Of a DNA stretch of 64,000 nt, positions 45,479 to 57,621 are shown piece after piece (positions within the stretch are counted from its first letter, which is position 1; each line of letters starts with the position of its first letter). This DNA comes from Carallia brachiata (Eukaryota; Streptophyta; Magnoliopsida; Malpighiales; Rhizophoraceae). A program made the position numbers and the translations under genes. The notes under the pieces were generated by a model. That model had not been told where the DNA came from. It saw only the letters and a program-made list of their open reading frames with translations, and made no database searches. The stretch is from the NCBI GenBank assembly GCA_021464245.1, contig JADCRB010000068.1, positions 12,718,544-12,782,543 of the forward strand. Reading direction: 5' to 3'.

Positions 45479-45659
45479 TTTAGCCCTAATTCGGTACTCT
45501 ACAGCAGATGCCAAAGAGACATGTGCGCGTGTACCTATAGCCAATACAAAAGAATATTGATAAATCAAAAATAGTTAATAGGAAAATTTTCTATAACATT
45601 TGTTTAGATGAATTTACCTTGATCTCTTTGATCAAGAGCTCGAAATTGCAGTCGTGTTT

Positions 45660-46890
45660 CTCAAGTGTCAAATAATGACTATGAGTTTTAAAACTTACAA
45701 AAAATTCAAGCTGAAAGTAGGGTAGTTTATAGTTATTATAAGTCATGTTATAAACTTATTTTTAATTATATTATATTCTTTAATACTCCCTCTTGACACA
45801 TAATAGACCCAATTAGTATGTAGCACAATAAAACTAGAATGAAACGGACCAAATTCATAAAAATAAGCTAAATTAAGAGTGCAGATAAAATGAGTAGATC
45901 GATCTCTAATATATATTAAATAATGACTATAGACCTCAAAATTTACTAAAAACTCAAGTTGAAAATAGGAGAAGGTTAAAGTCATTAGAAGTTATGTTAT
46001 AAAATTTTTAACACACTCTTTCAACACGTGTTAGATTCGATTAGCACGTGATACAATGAAACTAGAATGAAACAGGTCAAATATATAGAAATGAGCCAAA
46101 TTAAGAGTACAAATAAAAAGAGTGAACTAAACTCTAATACTATATCAAAAATAATATAAGAAATGAGAGAATTTGAGAATGTGAAAATTGTGTTATTCAA
46201 CTGTCTATAGACATTTTTGTGATGATCCTATTTATAAGGTTGGATATGACTAAATAAGTAAATAATTTACAATAATTACATAATCTTGTAATAATTACAT
46301 AATTATAGAATAATGGAAAGAATCATATAATAATCAAGAGGGGAAGCTCAAAATCATTATTAACCATATTATAAACTTATTTTTAATTATATTATATTTT
46401 TTTAATATGCTCTCTTGACATGTGTTAGGATTGATTAGCATGTATTAAGTAAATAATTTACAACAAGTATTTATAAGGTTGGATATGACTAAATAAGTAA
46501 ATAATTTACAATAATTACATAATCTTGTAATAATTACATAATCATCAAATAATGAAAAGAATCATATAATAATCGAGAGGGGAAGCTCAAACTCATTATT
46601 AGCCATATTATAAACTTATTTTTAATTATATTATGTTTTTTAATATGCTCTTTTAACACATGTTAGGGCTGATTAGCATGCGATGCAATAAAATTAAGAT
46701 GAAACAGACCAAATCTATAAAAATAAGTTAAATTAAGAGTGCTAATAAGAGGGGTAAACCAAACTCTGATAATATATTAAACAATGATTATGAGTTTCAA
46801 AACCTACTAAAAGTTCAAGTTGAAAGTAGAGGAAATTTAAAGTCATTATAAGTTATGTTATTAACTTATTTTTAATTATATTATTCTTTA
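45660..46890 (+). repeat. Degenerate tandem array, period about 230 bp
   Basis: At least four partial units contain AGTCAT.ATAAGTTATGTTAT, then AACTTATTTTTAATTATATTAT, a C(A/T)CTTG/TTAACACA(C/T)TAG segment, AATGAAACGGACCAAAT-like text, AAATTAAGAGTGC, ATTAAACAATGA and AA.TTCAAGTTGAAA. TTGGATATGACTAAATAAG occurs twice (46242, 46482), each time followed by AATAATTTACAATAATTAC. It could be reiterated LTR pieces. It has no coding sense. Confidence 0.75.
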
Positions 46891-47360
46891 ACACCAAGTA
46901 AAGCTAATTTTGTATTTTATTGATTTTCTTTTGCCATCTATAAAAAAATAAGAAAAAGTCTCAAGCTTGACATTACAGTTTGATTATCAATCGTTTGTAA
47001 ATTTTAGGAATTAGTCTCACTGTTTGGACACATGTAATTATACAAAGCTCTATTACCAGGTTATTTGTATCAAATATAGATATACAAACAAGATGTCTCG
47101 TAAGATATTCATCACATGCTCCCTTTCTATACTACTTTCCTTTGTTTAATCCTTAAAAGGTCAATGACTTAATTGATGGGGCAATAGTTGACCAAAATGG
47201 ATGACTAGATAGTTGGGTTTCAGTTTCATGGTAAAAAGTTAGAAGTAGATTAGATAAAAGAATTTAAGAAGATGGGTTGATTAATTGATTTCTATGTTGA
47301 GAGAAAATTAAGAAATACCCTTTTAGGGGGGCTTATACCTTTGTTTAATACCTTTGCGTA

Positions 47361-47582
47361 GAGCTTTTGAGCCGAGATTGGCAAGTGCAGGTAAGGTATG
47401 TCTTTCGCGAAGTGAATATGGTGGCTAATTTATTTGGCTAGCTCAACTTTGTACCAGGAAGAGGAACATTTACTTCCCGCATGTGGGAACTTTGCTTTTT
47501 GTGTTAAATGACATTTATGAGGTATCGTTCCCTATAATAGCCACTTAAGCCAGGTTTGAACCTCCTGACAAAAAAAAAAAAA
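47361..47582 (+). mobile_element. LINE 3' end with poly(A)
   Basis: The frame ELLSRDWQVQVRYVFREVNM, VANLFG is the C-terminal RNase H signature of plant LINEs (W.V...HV.RE.N..AD.LA). One stop interrupts it (47440) and the frame ends at 47505-47507. A short 3' UTR with TTTGAACCTCCTGAC leads to a run of A (47570-47582), as in L1-type elements. Confidence 0.75.
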
Positions 47583-47599
47583 GAGCAAGGTTGTATCCT

Positions 47600-48528
47600 T
47601 GTTTGTACTTTTTTTTTATTATAAAAAAATACTTTCTATCTTTTTCTGATTCCAATATGCCCCCCCCTAACAAAAAAAAAAAAACATGTGCAAATCACAA
47701 ATATTTCTGATTTTTTTTAGACAATCAAGTGTGTTTGATATTATGATGTAGCCCAATTTGGGTCTTTGAACGGTTAGACTCCACTACAACTGTATGCATT
47801 ACACAATGATTTGAAATATGAAAAGAAACAATAACCATAATCAATTAGGTTGGATTCTACACACATTGTATAAGTTAACAATCACCTAATCATATGACAG
47901 CCTCATGCTAAATTACGAGGAAATTATTGAAAGTCTATTAAGAGCAGATCACTAAGATTTTCTGTCACTTATTTCAATTCTCATTTACATAATAATACAA
48001 ATCAATTCCAAATTGATGCAAAATGATGTATCCAATAACCCAATACTATAAGATTGCTCCACGTACTTAATCAAGCAATTTAGTTGGCAATAATTTTGCA
48101 TGACCCATGCGGTATAATTAATTTTTCCATTGACTCCCCCAACATAGGATAGACAAAAGGAAACGACACGTTCACAGCTGTTAACGATTTGCAATACTAG
48201 ACAAGTCAATTAATTATAAATAGAGAAAATATAAATAAACACCATATTCTACCAAGTTGACGTTTTGTCCTTCTTGTTTTTTTTTTTTTTTTTATCGTTT
48301 TGAAAATCTAAAATGCAACACGACCATTAATGCATCAAACTTGCATGTAGAGCTGTTTATAAATCACTCAATTCATCAAAAATTACTAAACTTGTATTAA
48401 ATTTATTTATATTTGTCAAAACTGTAAATAAGAAATTATTCACGATTTTTAATTTTTTAAAACTATTAAGGACATATTGATAATGATTTTACAATTTTAA
48501 AAATTATAATTAACTGATCTAATCTGCT

Positions 48529-48559
<31 letters not shown>

Positions 48560-50700
48560 GCGCGCGCTAGGAGTTCATGTCCGGTAGTACTCTCCGCAAC
48601 TGACTTTTTAGTACGGAAATCTTTACACATCTATTGTTCTCTGCTTCTCTTGGTATCTCTCTTTAATATTTGAAGTAATGTTTAGTCTTTAAATACTATT
48701 CATTTGTATTAAATTCACATTTGAACTATTATGCAGAGTATTACATTATATTAAATCATAAAAAAATAATCCTTAAAAATAATGTAGGATCGAAAGGAAA
48801 TAATGGTGTACTCTTCGCCAAGCTATATGTAATACTTGTTATTTTGCCACTACTCGCGCCATCTAGCAATAGGACGGTTGGAATCTTATTGTTGTTAATT
48901 ATGGTTTTAAATTATTTTTGATGAGTAATAAAATAAAAAAAAGACAGTAAAAATTTAAGTAACTGCTCCTCTCATGGAAGTAAAAAAAAAAAAAAAACAG
49001 AGAGCTGCTACATAATCATATAATTTGATCATATTTAATTCAATTTCTTTCTCTTTTTTATAATTCAAAAAATTTCTCTTATATTAAACATACTTAATAT
49101 TATTTTAAATTATTTTTTTATTCAAAAAATTTTCAAAATTTTTTTTACTAATACAGTATGAATGTAATATGGTCAAGTTGTATGATTACAATCTTTTTTC
49201 AAAAAAATTGCACGACAATAAGAAAAAAGTTCAGTTGACGAGGTACTTTTGTATTTATTTGGTGCATATTCTCGTATATTAGCTCGAATTTGAGTTATTT
49301 GTCGTCGATTATCCTAAAAAATTTAAGGGGATTCACATTGTGACAATGTATTAAGTACATAAATTTTTTAACACTGTAACTAGATGAGAGAAAGACCTAT
49401 ACATATCTAACAATACTCTGATAAAAAATATTTATAAGAGAAACTGAATAAAGATATTAATAAATAATCTCAATTTAACTTTAATAAGGATGGACAATTG
49501 TCTGCCTTCAATTTTTACATTATATAGTTTTGCAAGCTAGCTCAGTTTAGTGGAAATGCTCTTGGCCCCTCCTTAAATTCTTGATTGTCCACACTAGGGT
49601 CAAGCCTTCTTTCTCGCACTTTGAATGTATTTACTTCACTTTTTTGTTTCTTTTTATTTTCTTAGTAACCCATTTTCAGACATAAATAATTTTTTCCTTA
49701 TATTTATATTAGCAATATATATTTGTTTTCAATGAAATATTATTATTAATGATTGTTATTAAAAATATATATATTTGAAAACATATTTTATATTCAAACA
49801 TGTATTTGTTTATAAAATTGTATTCAATTTTACCCATTATAATAATTATTGAAAAATAGTTTTTTTAAAAGATATATCATAAAAAATTTATTATACAATT
49901 AAATGAAAGATAAATAATAAATAATTAAATAATTACTAATATAAAAAAATGTATTTAATTTCATAAAACATAAAAAGTAAAACAATAGAAGTATATTTAT
50001 TATTCAGAATAATTAACATGATTTTTTGTTTTTATTATATATATTAATTGTTTATTATATATGTACATGAAAATTTACACCCATTAAATTTTCTTTTTGG
50101 AATATGCCGCTATCAGCGATGCACCTTTTTTTAAGCTTAAAAAATCCTCTTAATGAAAGTTCTCCATTTGTAAGAATATTTATAAGAAAAGAACAAAACT
50201 ACCGAAAAAAAAAAAGATATTTAATAATAATTGATTACTACAGAAAGGCTGCAAAGAGCGGGTGGGATACTCAAAATTATTTATAAAATAGTTATAGATA
50301 GTAAATTTTTTAAATTAAAATTTAAAGTATTAAATATATTTAAAATTTAATTTAGATCAAATAAAATTTTTATTATTTTTTGAAAAACAAACTTAGTTTT
50401 AAGTTTATTATATAAGTATTTTTATATGAAACAGTAATATATAATATGAGGACTTTTTTTTCAAGATTATTCACGAATTAAATTTTTTTATTAATGTGAT
50501 AAATTTTTTTTTCATGATTTAATTTTAAAATATAAAATAAAAATAAAAATAAAAAAAATTCTTATCACATTAACAAAATACTCAATCCACGAAGAATCGT
50601 GAAAAAACTCTTCTTACAATATATAAGGTTGAGTTCGCTGACCTTCGTCAAAACATTTTTTTTTGATTTTTTTGAAAAAGAAAATTACAGCTGCTATTCC
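47600..50700. other. Gene-free AT-rich stretch
   Basis: No supported exon. It contains long T runs (48270-48295), a (TA)n then (CG)n simple repeat at about 48530-48567, and much AT-only DNA at 49700-50600. The frames 48721-48921 and 50104-50286 are Lys/Ile/Leu-rich noise. Confidence 0.6.
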
Positions 50701-50735
50701 GAATCTCCTAACCTCTGGCCTCTGGATAGCTTGGA

Positions 50736-53700
50736 ATGGAGACGCCGCCGCCGCCGCCGACCGAAAACTCCGAGCACGCTTCTCCTCCTCCTCCTCCTCT
50801 ATCCAAAGACGCCGATCAGGACGTCCTCGATCATGCGGTTCCTGACGCTTTGAATCGCGGGTATTCTCATTCTCCTTTCCTTTTCATGGATAATCGATCA
50901 CACATACTTTTTTTTTTGGGCATCCGCTAATAGTTTTCATTTTCGTGCTTTGTAAAAATAAAAACCCACTGAAGTTCTGCTTATTTCTAATTACTAAATA
51001 TACTTGTCTATCCTCGTCTATATTTTAGGGAAGATTTTAGAAAAATTTTATAGAAAACTTATTATTATTATTGTTATTATTATCAGTAGCAGCAGCAGCA
51101 GCAGCAGTAGTGGTAGTTGTAGTTTAGGGTTTATTGTAATAGACTGGCGGGAACGGGGGGAATACAGTTAGGGGGTTGGGATTTATTTAAGAATAATAAT
51201 CATGAGGAATTAGGGTTTTGGCAGATATTGTTTACAAGTTTATGTTTCTCTCCATTTTGAATGCAAAATCCATGAATTTTTTCTGATGTGGAGGAATTAC
51301 GGGCTCTATACACGTGGTTTTCTTTCAACGCGAATGGACCTTTGTTTTCTGGTTTTTTAAGTGGGAAGGCTGAGGCATCCCCTCGATGACCTTTGGTGCT
51401 GTTTTACTTCATTTTGCAAATAATGTGTCAAAAACTAGAAAGGAGATCTGTATGAAGTTTTGTATGGGTTCTTGGTTATTAATGTTGACCCGTTTTTGAA
51501 AAGCTGGCATTGATCGTCAAACTTCTGACTGTCTTGAATTGGTTCTAAGTTTAATGCTTTAAGTGAGATTGATTTGCATTTATTGACAGTGCCAAATGCA
51601 GCGTTGATGAGTCTGTTTTTGCCGTTATTGTGTTGTAGATATTGAATTTTCCAGGTATTCTTGTAGCATCTGTCGTGTTATTTTCCTAAAAGCATATTTA
51701 ATTGTGCATGCACAATTGGGTTAAAGTTTCATAAAACTATGTTCTTTCCCGTTTGCTTTGTTTGACCTAAAATGTCTGGACGTTATAAACGGGGTGAACC
51801 AGATTTGGGGTGCCAGATAACTAACCTATTGACAAAAGAAGCAAAATCAAACGGGCAAATCATGCCTTCCTTTTCATAAACCACCTATTCTTTATATTTT
51901 TTTTCTTGACTAGGACCATTGGGAATTCAGGCCTACTTACTGAAGAACCCTCATTTTGTGCTTGAGTTTTCTATTTTAATGCTGTGGCTTCTCAAGTTTA
52001 ACCCTTGGCAGCTTATTAACAACCGTGATTTGATTGCATGCATGTTTTGAGGCCACTCTTGGAGCATCTACATTTATTTCAGCTTGTTTTACATTTTGTA
52101 TTGGTGTCACTGATGTGCTCGTGCAAAATTAACTCTCCAGCATGTGCAGCAGGCAGTCCTTATTTGTGGGAGATGTTTCTGTTCTTTATTGATGTTTCAA
52201 GGACAAGGATTATATGAATGTAGAGGATTTCACGTTAAGAAAGTAGGGAAGGAAGCAAAATTAGCACACACCTTACATATGTATTTGCCAAAAGCCTGAA
52301 AGATGAAAATGAGAGGTTAACATATGTTGACTGTGAAGGGTTTTCCTATGTTGTTACTTCTTTTTCTGTCCCAACTATCTTTGTAATCGGTGGCAGTTTA
52401 GTCTATTCTGTTATCGATGCTTACCTGGTGTCCTTGTCCTCCTATTCTTCTTTCTCCTATTCTTGTGAATCACTCCTTTTGTCTTGTGTTGATTTCTGAT
52501 CTTTTTTGTACGAAAAATTACTAGAACATATAGCTTGAGAATAGATCGTACTGAAGAACTTTTGATTTGGGATCTTAGAGAGGCAGATTCCATACCTGAG
52601 ATCACTGAAGGAGGAGTTAAAGACATTTTGCAAGTTATTGCATCCACTGGGAAGTTCTGGTATTTTTCAGCCTAATTAATGTTTCTGTATTTATGCCATA
52701 AAGAAATTTCTATATATTTATTTTGGATCTTTTGATCATGGGATTTGTTACCTGATTTTTTTAGATATTCTTTAGTTTCAACCAATTGTAACCATTTCAT
52801 GAGAGAAGGTGAACATGTAATGTAAGGTAAGAAAGAATGGAGAGATCTAGACCAAATAAGGTGACAGAAAGGAAAAGGGGGAGAATTTTAGAGAAAGTTT
52901 GGAAAGGATAAGAAAACAAGAGGAGAAGAGAACCAAAAATTAAAGAACAAAAAACACAATGGGTACTCGAGTCTTATTACCCCGGGCTGCCAATTTCATA
53001 AAATAGGGTCCTGTTATCAACTTGAAATTGTGGTGTGTAACAAGGACTGCAAAAGTTTTGACATTCTGTTTGTTGAGAGTTTTTGGGAGAGTCAAAGAAC
53101 TAACCGATCCTATGTCCAATCCTGTGTCTCATACTGATTATTATGTATTGTCTCAGAAACACAGAAAAGACTACACATACCAAAAACACACTCCAATAAA
53201 AAACGAATGCCTTCTGATGTCATTATTGTATGCTTTCTCTTAGGCATGATTGGGGCAAATTGAAGACCATGTTATCCTTCCAGCTGAAGCAGGTATGGGG
53301 AGGTATGCAGCATGTATTTTTCTTTATTCACTTGCAGATGTTAAATACTTTCAAGAAAGTGCATCAGCATCCATATAATTTTCTTCCTGTAATTTATTAA
53401 GGTTTTATCGGAGTATCCTGAGGCAAAAAGGACCATTGACGAGCAGAATGCTTCATTGGGAGAAACTTATTCTGAACTTGTAGAAAGGTTGGATGAAGGT
53501 ATCTCCAGCACCTTGCTTTTGCATTCCTCATCATTTTATAAGACTATTTTGGTATGTATTTATGGTTTGACAACGGTTGAATTGCCGATACAAATGAGGT
53601 GGGGGTGGGGTGGGAAGAGGTGGAATTTGAGTCATGCTAAGCTTTATGATATTGTCACATGTTGACATGTGTGAGTCGAACCATGGAATGTTCTTGAATT

Positions 53701-55951
53701 GTTGGTTTCCTTTGATTACTCATACCTCTCCGACTCTTGCTTCCTCTCTTCTCTTTCATTCACTTGGAGTTGCTGCCATTTCATAGTTGTCAGCAGTTAC
53801 TAAAAAGAGTAAGATACTGTTCAATGGAAATTTTGAGTTACTTGTAACAGCACAGTGAATTCATAATGGTTTTATCAACAAAGAGTGAATAGTGCAGGTG
53901 CTTCAATTAATGGGGTGTTGTTATAGGGGGTGTGTTTGCCATTTTGCCTTCATGATGCTGGTTGACATGTTGGTATTTAGTTTGGAGTTTGGACCCCGGC
54001 ATCCACTCTATACTACTTCCAAATCCCCAAATAAAAGCTTATTAGAACAAGAACAGCTTCTCTCCTTGATTATTTTGGAATTGGACTTCTATGGCCTGTA
54101 AAAATCAACCAGTTTCTTCGTTTTATTTCCTTACAAAAAGCTAGCTAATAATCATAATAGAACAATAATGGTGAATGTAAAGGGGTGCAAAGCATGGATA
54201 TAATCCTGAAGATCTTTTGCAGTTATGCAATTTGATTCTTTAGGGGGGGTGCTTGGTTATTTAGCTGGAGTGTCCTCTTTGGGCGGAAGATCTTTTGAAG
54301 CTTGATTGGAATTAAATGACAAGAAGTCGTCACTGCTAGATATGTTGGCTGTTCTTAAGTGAATTGGACACACCAAAAGTATCTGCTAGACAGTTTTATA
54401 TATGAAGTCGAAACTTTTAATTAGTTATTACTTACTAATTATGTGGCATTGTAAATCTTGCGGGCTTTTTCATCTTCGTTTTGAGTGGAATTTTTATAAT
54501 ATTTCTTTTTTCCTGGTGTACAGCTCTTCATAGTTTTGATGAAGGTCCCCCATTTACACTTCAGAGGCTCTGCGAGGTGATTTAAATTTATTTCTTTGAT
54601 GTTTCTTTTGGTTTTTTTTTTCCCGGTTGCATCAATGTAATTCATCATGATAATTTCTGACTTTAGCTATTCATTGGTTTTTGTTTCTTCTTTCCTTTAA
54701 TTGAGGGAGAGAAGGGGTTTAGATGTTTGAACCCTTGATTTCCTGCTCTTATGGGCAGGGACCTGCCCATTGCACCTGAGGTCAATTGCTGCTTATTTGA
54801 TTTTGATACCATATAGCCCTCTAAAATGATTCTCTGTAGTAGTTGTGCCAAGGAAAGATATTGAGAGTTGCTGAGTAAACAGCTGTTATACTCTCTGTCT
54901 TATTCTTGACTATTTTGTGAATTTCTGAAGATCGCCTAAGTGTAAATGGTTTGTAGCCATAAGTGAACATGCTGCACATTGATGATGAATTTGGAGCCCG
55001 ACATAATTGCTAATATTTTTTTTTTCTTGTCCTTACCATTAAAGAGTCCTAATTCTTTTGTACTAAAGGAAGCCTGAAAGTTTCAGACATACTAAGAATA
55101 TGTAAAAACCGTGTTGCTGTTGTAGAAACTTTTAACTGTGACTCGAAGAAGTCCTTTAATCTAGAAAGGAAAGTCTATTGGATGGTATGACTTTTTTCAT
55201 TTTTTTATCATCGTATTGGCTGTGAGTATAAGACTTTGGAAAAGTTTAATACTCTCACCTTGATGTTTTGTGAAGAAGTTCTAATGTTTAGATACATATG
55301 GTATCTAACGAAGATTACATGGCATTAAACCTGCTATGTAGTTAAACATTAACTGCTGCAAATACTTTGATTCGTGAAAATATCTTGCAGCACATATTGG
55401 GTGTGTAAATTGATGCTTAATTCCATTTAACAACTATGCTTCTCTGCCCAACGCTTTATACCGGTTTCATTCATTGTTCTTATGGAGTTCTAATTCTAAG
55501 TTCAAATATTTAATTACAATGCTACCCTGGTCTAAATTCATGCAAAACAGATCCTATTGGCTGCGAGAATCATTTATCCAAATCTCTCAAAACTTGCCCT
55601 AGCACTAGAAAAGGTAACTTGATTCAAGTGGTTTTTGTCTTTTGTTAATGTATTTCTCTAACTTCATGCCTCCTACATGTGTATTTGATGCTTTGTTGCA
55701 CATGCCAAATTCTGTGTTTCCAGAATTTGTTGGTGACGTCTATGTTAAGTGTCTCTACCGATCCATATCCTCAAGTGATTCAAAAGCCGGATGACCTTGA
55801 CAAAGCAAATAAAGAATCACAGCAGCAATCCAACTCGGTACAAAATGGGGTGGAACCTGCTGCTGGAGAGAGGGATGAAATAATGACAGAGGTAGAGGAG
55901 GCTGAAATCGAAGATGATATGACCATTGACATGGATGCTTTGAGGAAATAG
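50736..55951 (+). CDS. PPP4R2: PP4 regulatory subunit 2-like (PPP4R2), seven exons, shortened end
   Basis: PPP4R2 binds the PP4 catalytic subunit and helps direct it to nuclear targets such as DNA-repair factors. Exons: 50736-50860, 52525-52659, 53244-53292, 53402-53498, 54524-54576, 55551-55613, 55724-55951. All have GT-AG borders and matching phases, 249 residues in total. Order: a Pro-rich N-terminus (METPPPPPTEN, encoded by CCG repeats), LRIDRTEELLIWDLREADS, GVKDILQVIASTGKFWHDWD, KLKTMLSFQLKQ, a loop with EAKRTIDEQN, FTLQRLCEILLAARIIYPNL, SKLALALEKNLLVTSMLSV, then an acidic tail. The helical body matches the PPP4R2 core. Oddity: at 55938-55941 a T run is one base short compared with a reading that would continue EEIVGSSETNS to a stop at 55993-55995. 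As written the protein ends DMDALRK at 55951, about 15 residues early. Confidence 0.9.
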
Positions 55952-55995
55952 TTGGATCATCAGAAACAAATTCAACGCCAATCACTAATTCTTAA

Positions 55996-57600
55996 AGTTC
56001 CGCAACTCTTTTCAGCCAGGGTGCCGGCATGCAGCGATTAGGCTTGAAGGTAATGGACTCTAATGTTTCGTGTTATAGAGGGACTATGCATGGTTGGTTT
56101 ATCTACTATTGTGAGAAGTGCGTTTCACTTGGATAACATTCTCATCAGTTGCTTTTCCAGAAGTTGGCACGAAGCATGAATGTATGCCAAATCGGTTTAT
56201 TAGACTTTACTGCGACATATCATCTCATTTAAATGCTAATTTCACCATTTGTTTCTCATATCTAGGTGTCATTTTTTATCTTTCCGTCGGCTTTCTTTAG
56301 AAGTTATATATATACTTAAGTTGATTTGAGAATATGTAGTTAGAAAGGATTTAGAACAATTATGTCCTCCAGCTTACTTAGGGCATGATAGAACAAGACG
56401 ACGAGAATAGATTTATTTAATCGATCCTCGTCTGCCTGCTTAAGTCAAGTGCTTTATGCCCTTGTAGAAGGAAAAATAATTGAACTTGCTGGATATCAAT
56501 TATTTTTCCTCGGTGTGTATTGGAGCTCACTGATCGGAAGCAGCGGGTCTTGTACGCTTGGTTGACAGGGTGTTTAATAATTAATTAATTAGAAGTACTT
56601 GTCTAACTCGTTTATAAAATTTGTCTCTGAAATAACACCATCAATCAATATTAGAATTTCGATGCGAACGAATGTGCCGGTGTAAAAAATTCAACGGGGA
56701 ACCCGACTTCTAGCAATTTGTTAATATTATTGTAAAGAAAATATTAAATGGACACGGATTTTTTTACATCGTATGCCATAGAATGAATTCAAATATTTAT
56801 GAAAATGTGAAATTAATAGAAATGGTGAAAAAATCGGTATTTATATGGAAAACTATCAATATTTCAGGTAAAAATATTATCGAATATGTTAAAAAAAATG
56901 TCCATGTTAAAAGAATGGTGCTTGTTGCGATTGCTGCTACTATTCTGCGAACAAGGACATGGATGCATTGCCATTGAGACAATAAGAGAGTGGTAGAATG
57001 GTGCTTTGTTATGGATACCCATAATTCTAAAATGGTCTTCTTGTATCTAATAATTGCGGCAATTAGTAACCAAAAGGAATTTCTATTTATTGACAAAAAA
57101 AAAAAAAAAGAAAAGGAATTTCTATTTGTTTCAAAAAAGTAGCAACTCCACCAGCTGATACATGGAAAAGCATGACACCATTAAAAGCGTAAAATTATTG
57201 CCCCTAGAAAGATAATTTTTGGAACTTTAAACACAAAAGTTACGGTATACAATATCTCAACATGTAGACGTACAGCAGGATTTCGAAACAGAATGCAATT
57301 AAAAAAAAAAAAAAAACACAACTAAAATCCATTCAATCTTCTGGTCGTGGTTTTGGCTTCTTAATCTATAGCCAATTACATAGCGCAACAGTTTAATGTT
57401 GTTCTTTTCAGACTGAACAGTGAAAGGCAAACTTTGTATAACAATAAAAGTTAATCCATAAGTCAAGTTCAAGCAGCAGAAATATAGTCGCAGAAATAGT
57501 ACCTTTATAAAGAACAAGGATAAGATAATATTAATTATCAACAATGTAAACACAAAATAACTACATCAATTTCGCGTCTCCACATTTTCCGCGTCCAAGT
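55996..57600. other. 3' flank of PPP4R2-like gene and spacer
   Basis: The first few hundred bases are probably the PPP4R2 3' UTR. No other gene was seen. At 57074-57131 the words AAAGGAATTTCTATTT.TT occur twice on either side of a 15-base A run. Confidence 0.55.
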
Positions 57601-57621
57601 ATTGGAGCTCTTTCATAGCAT

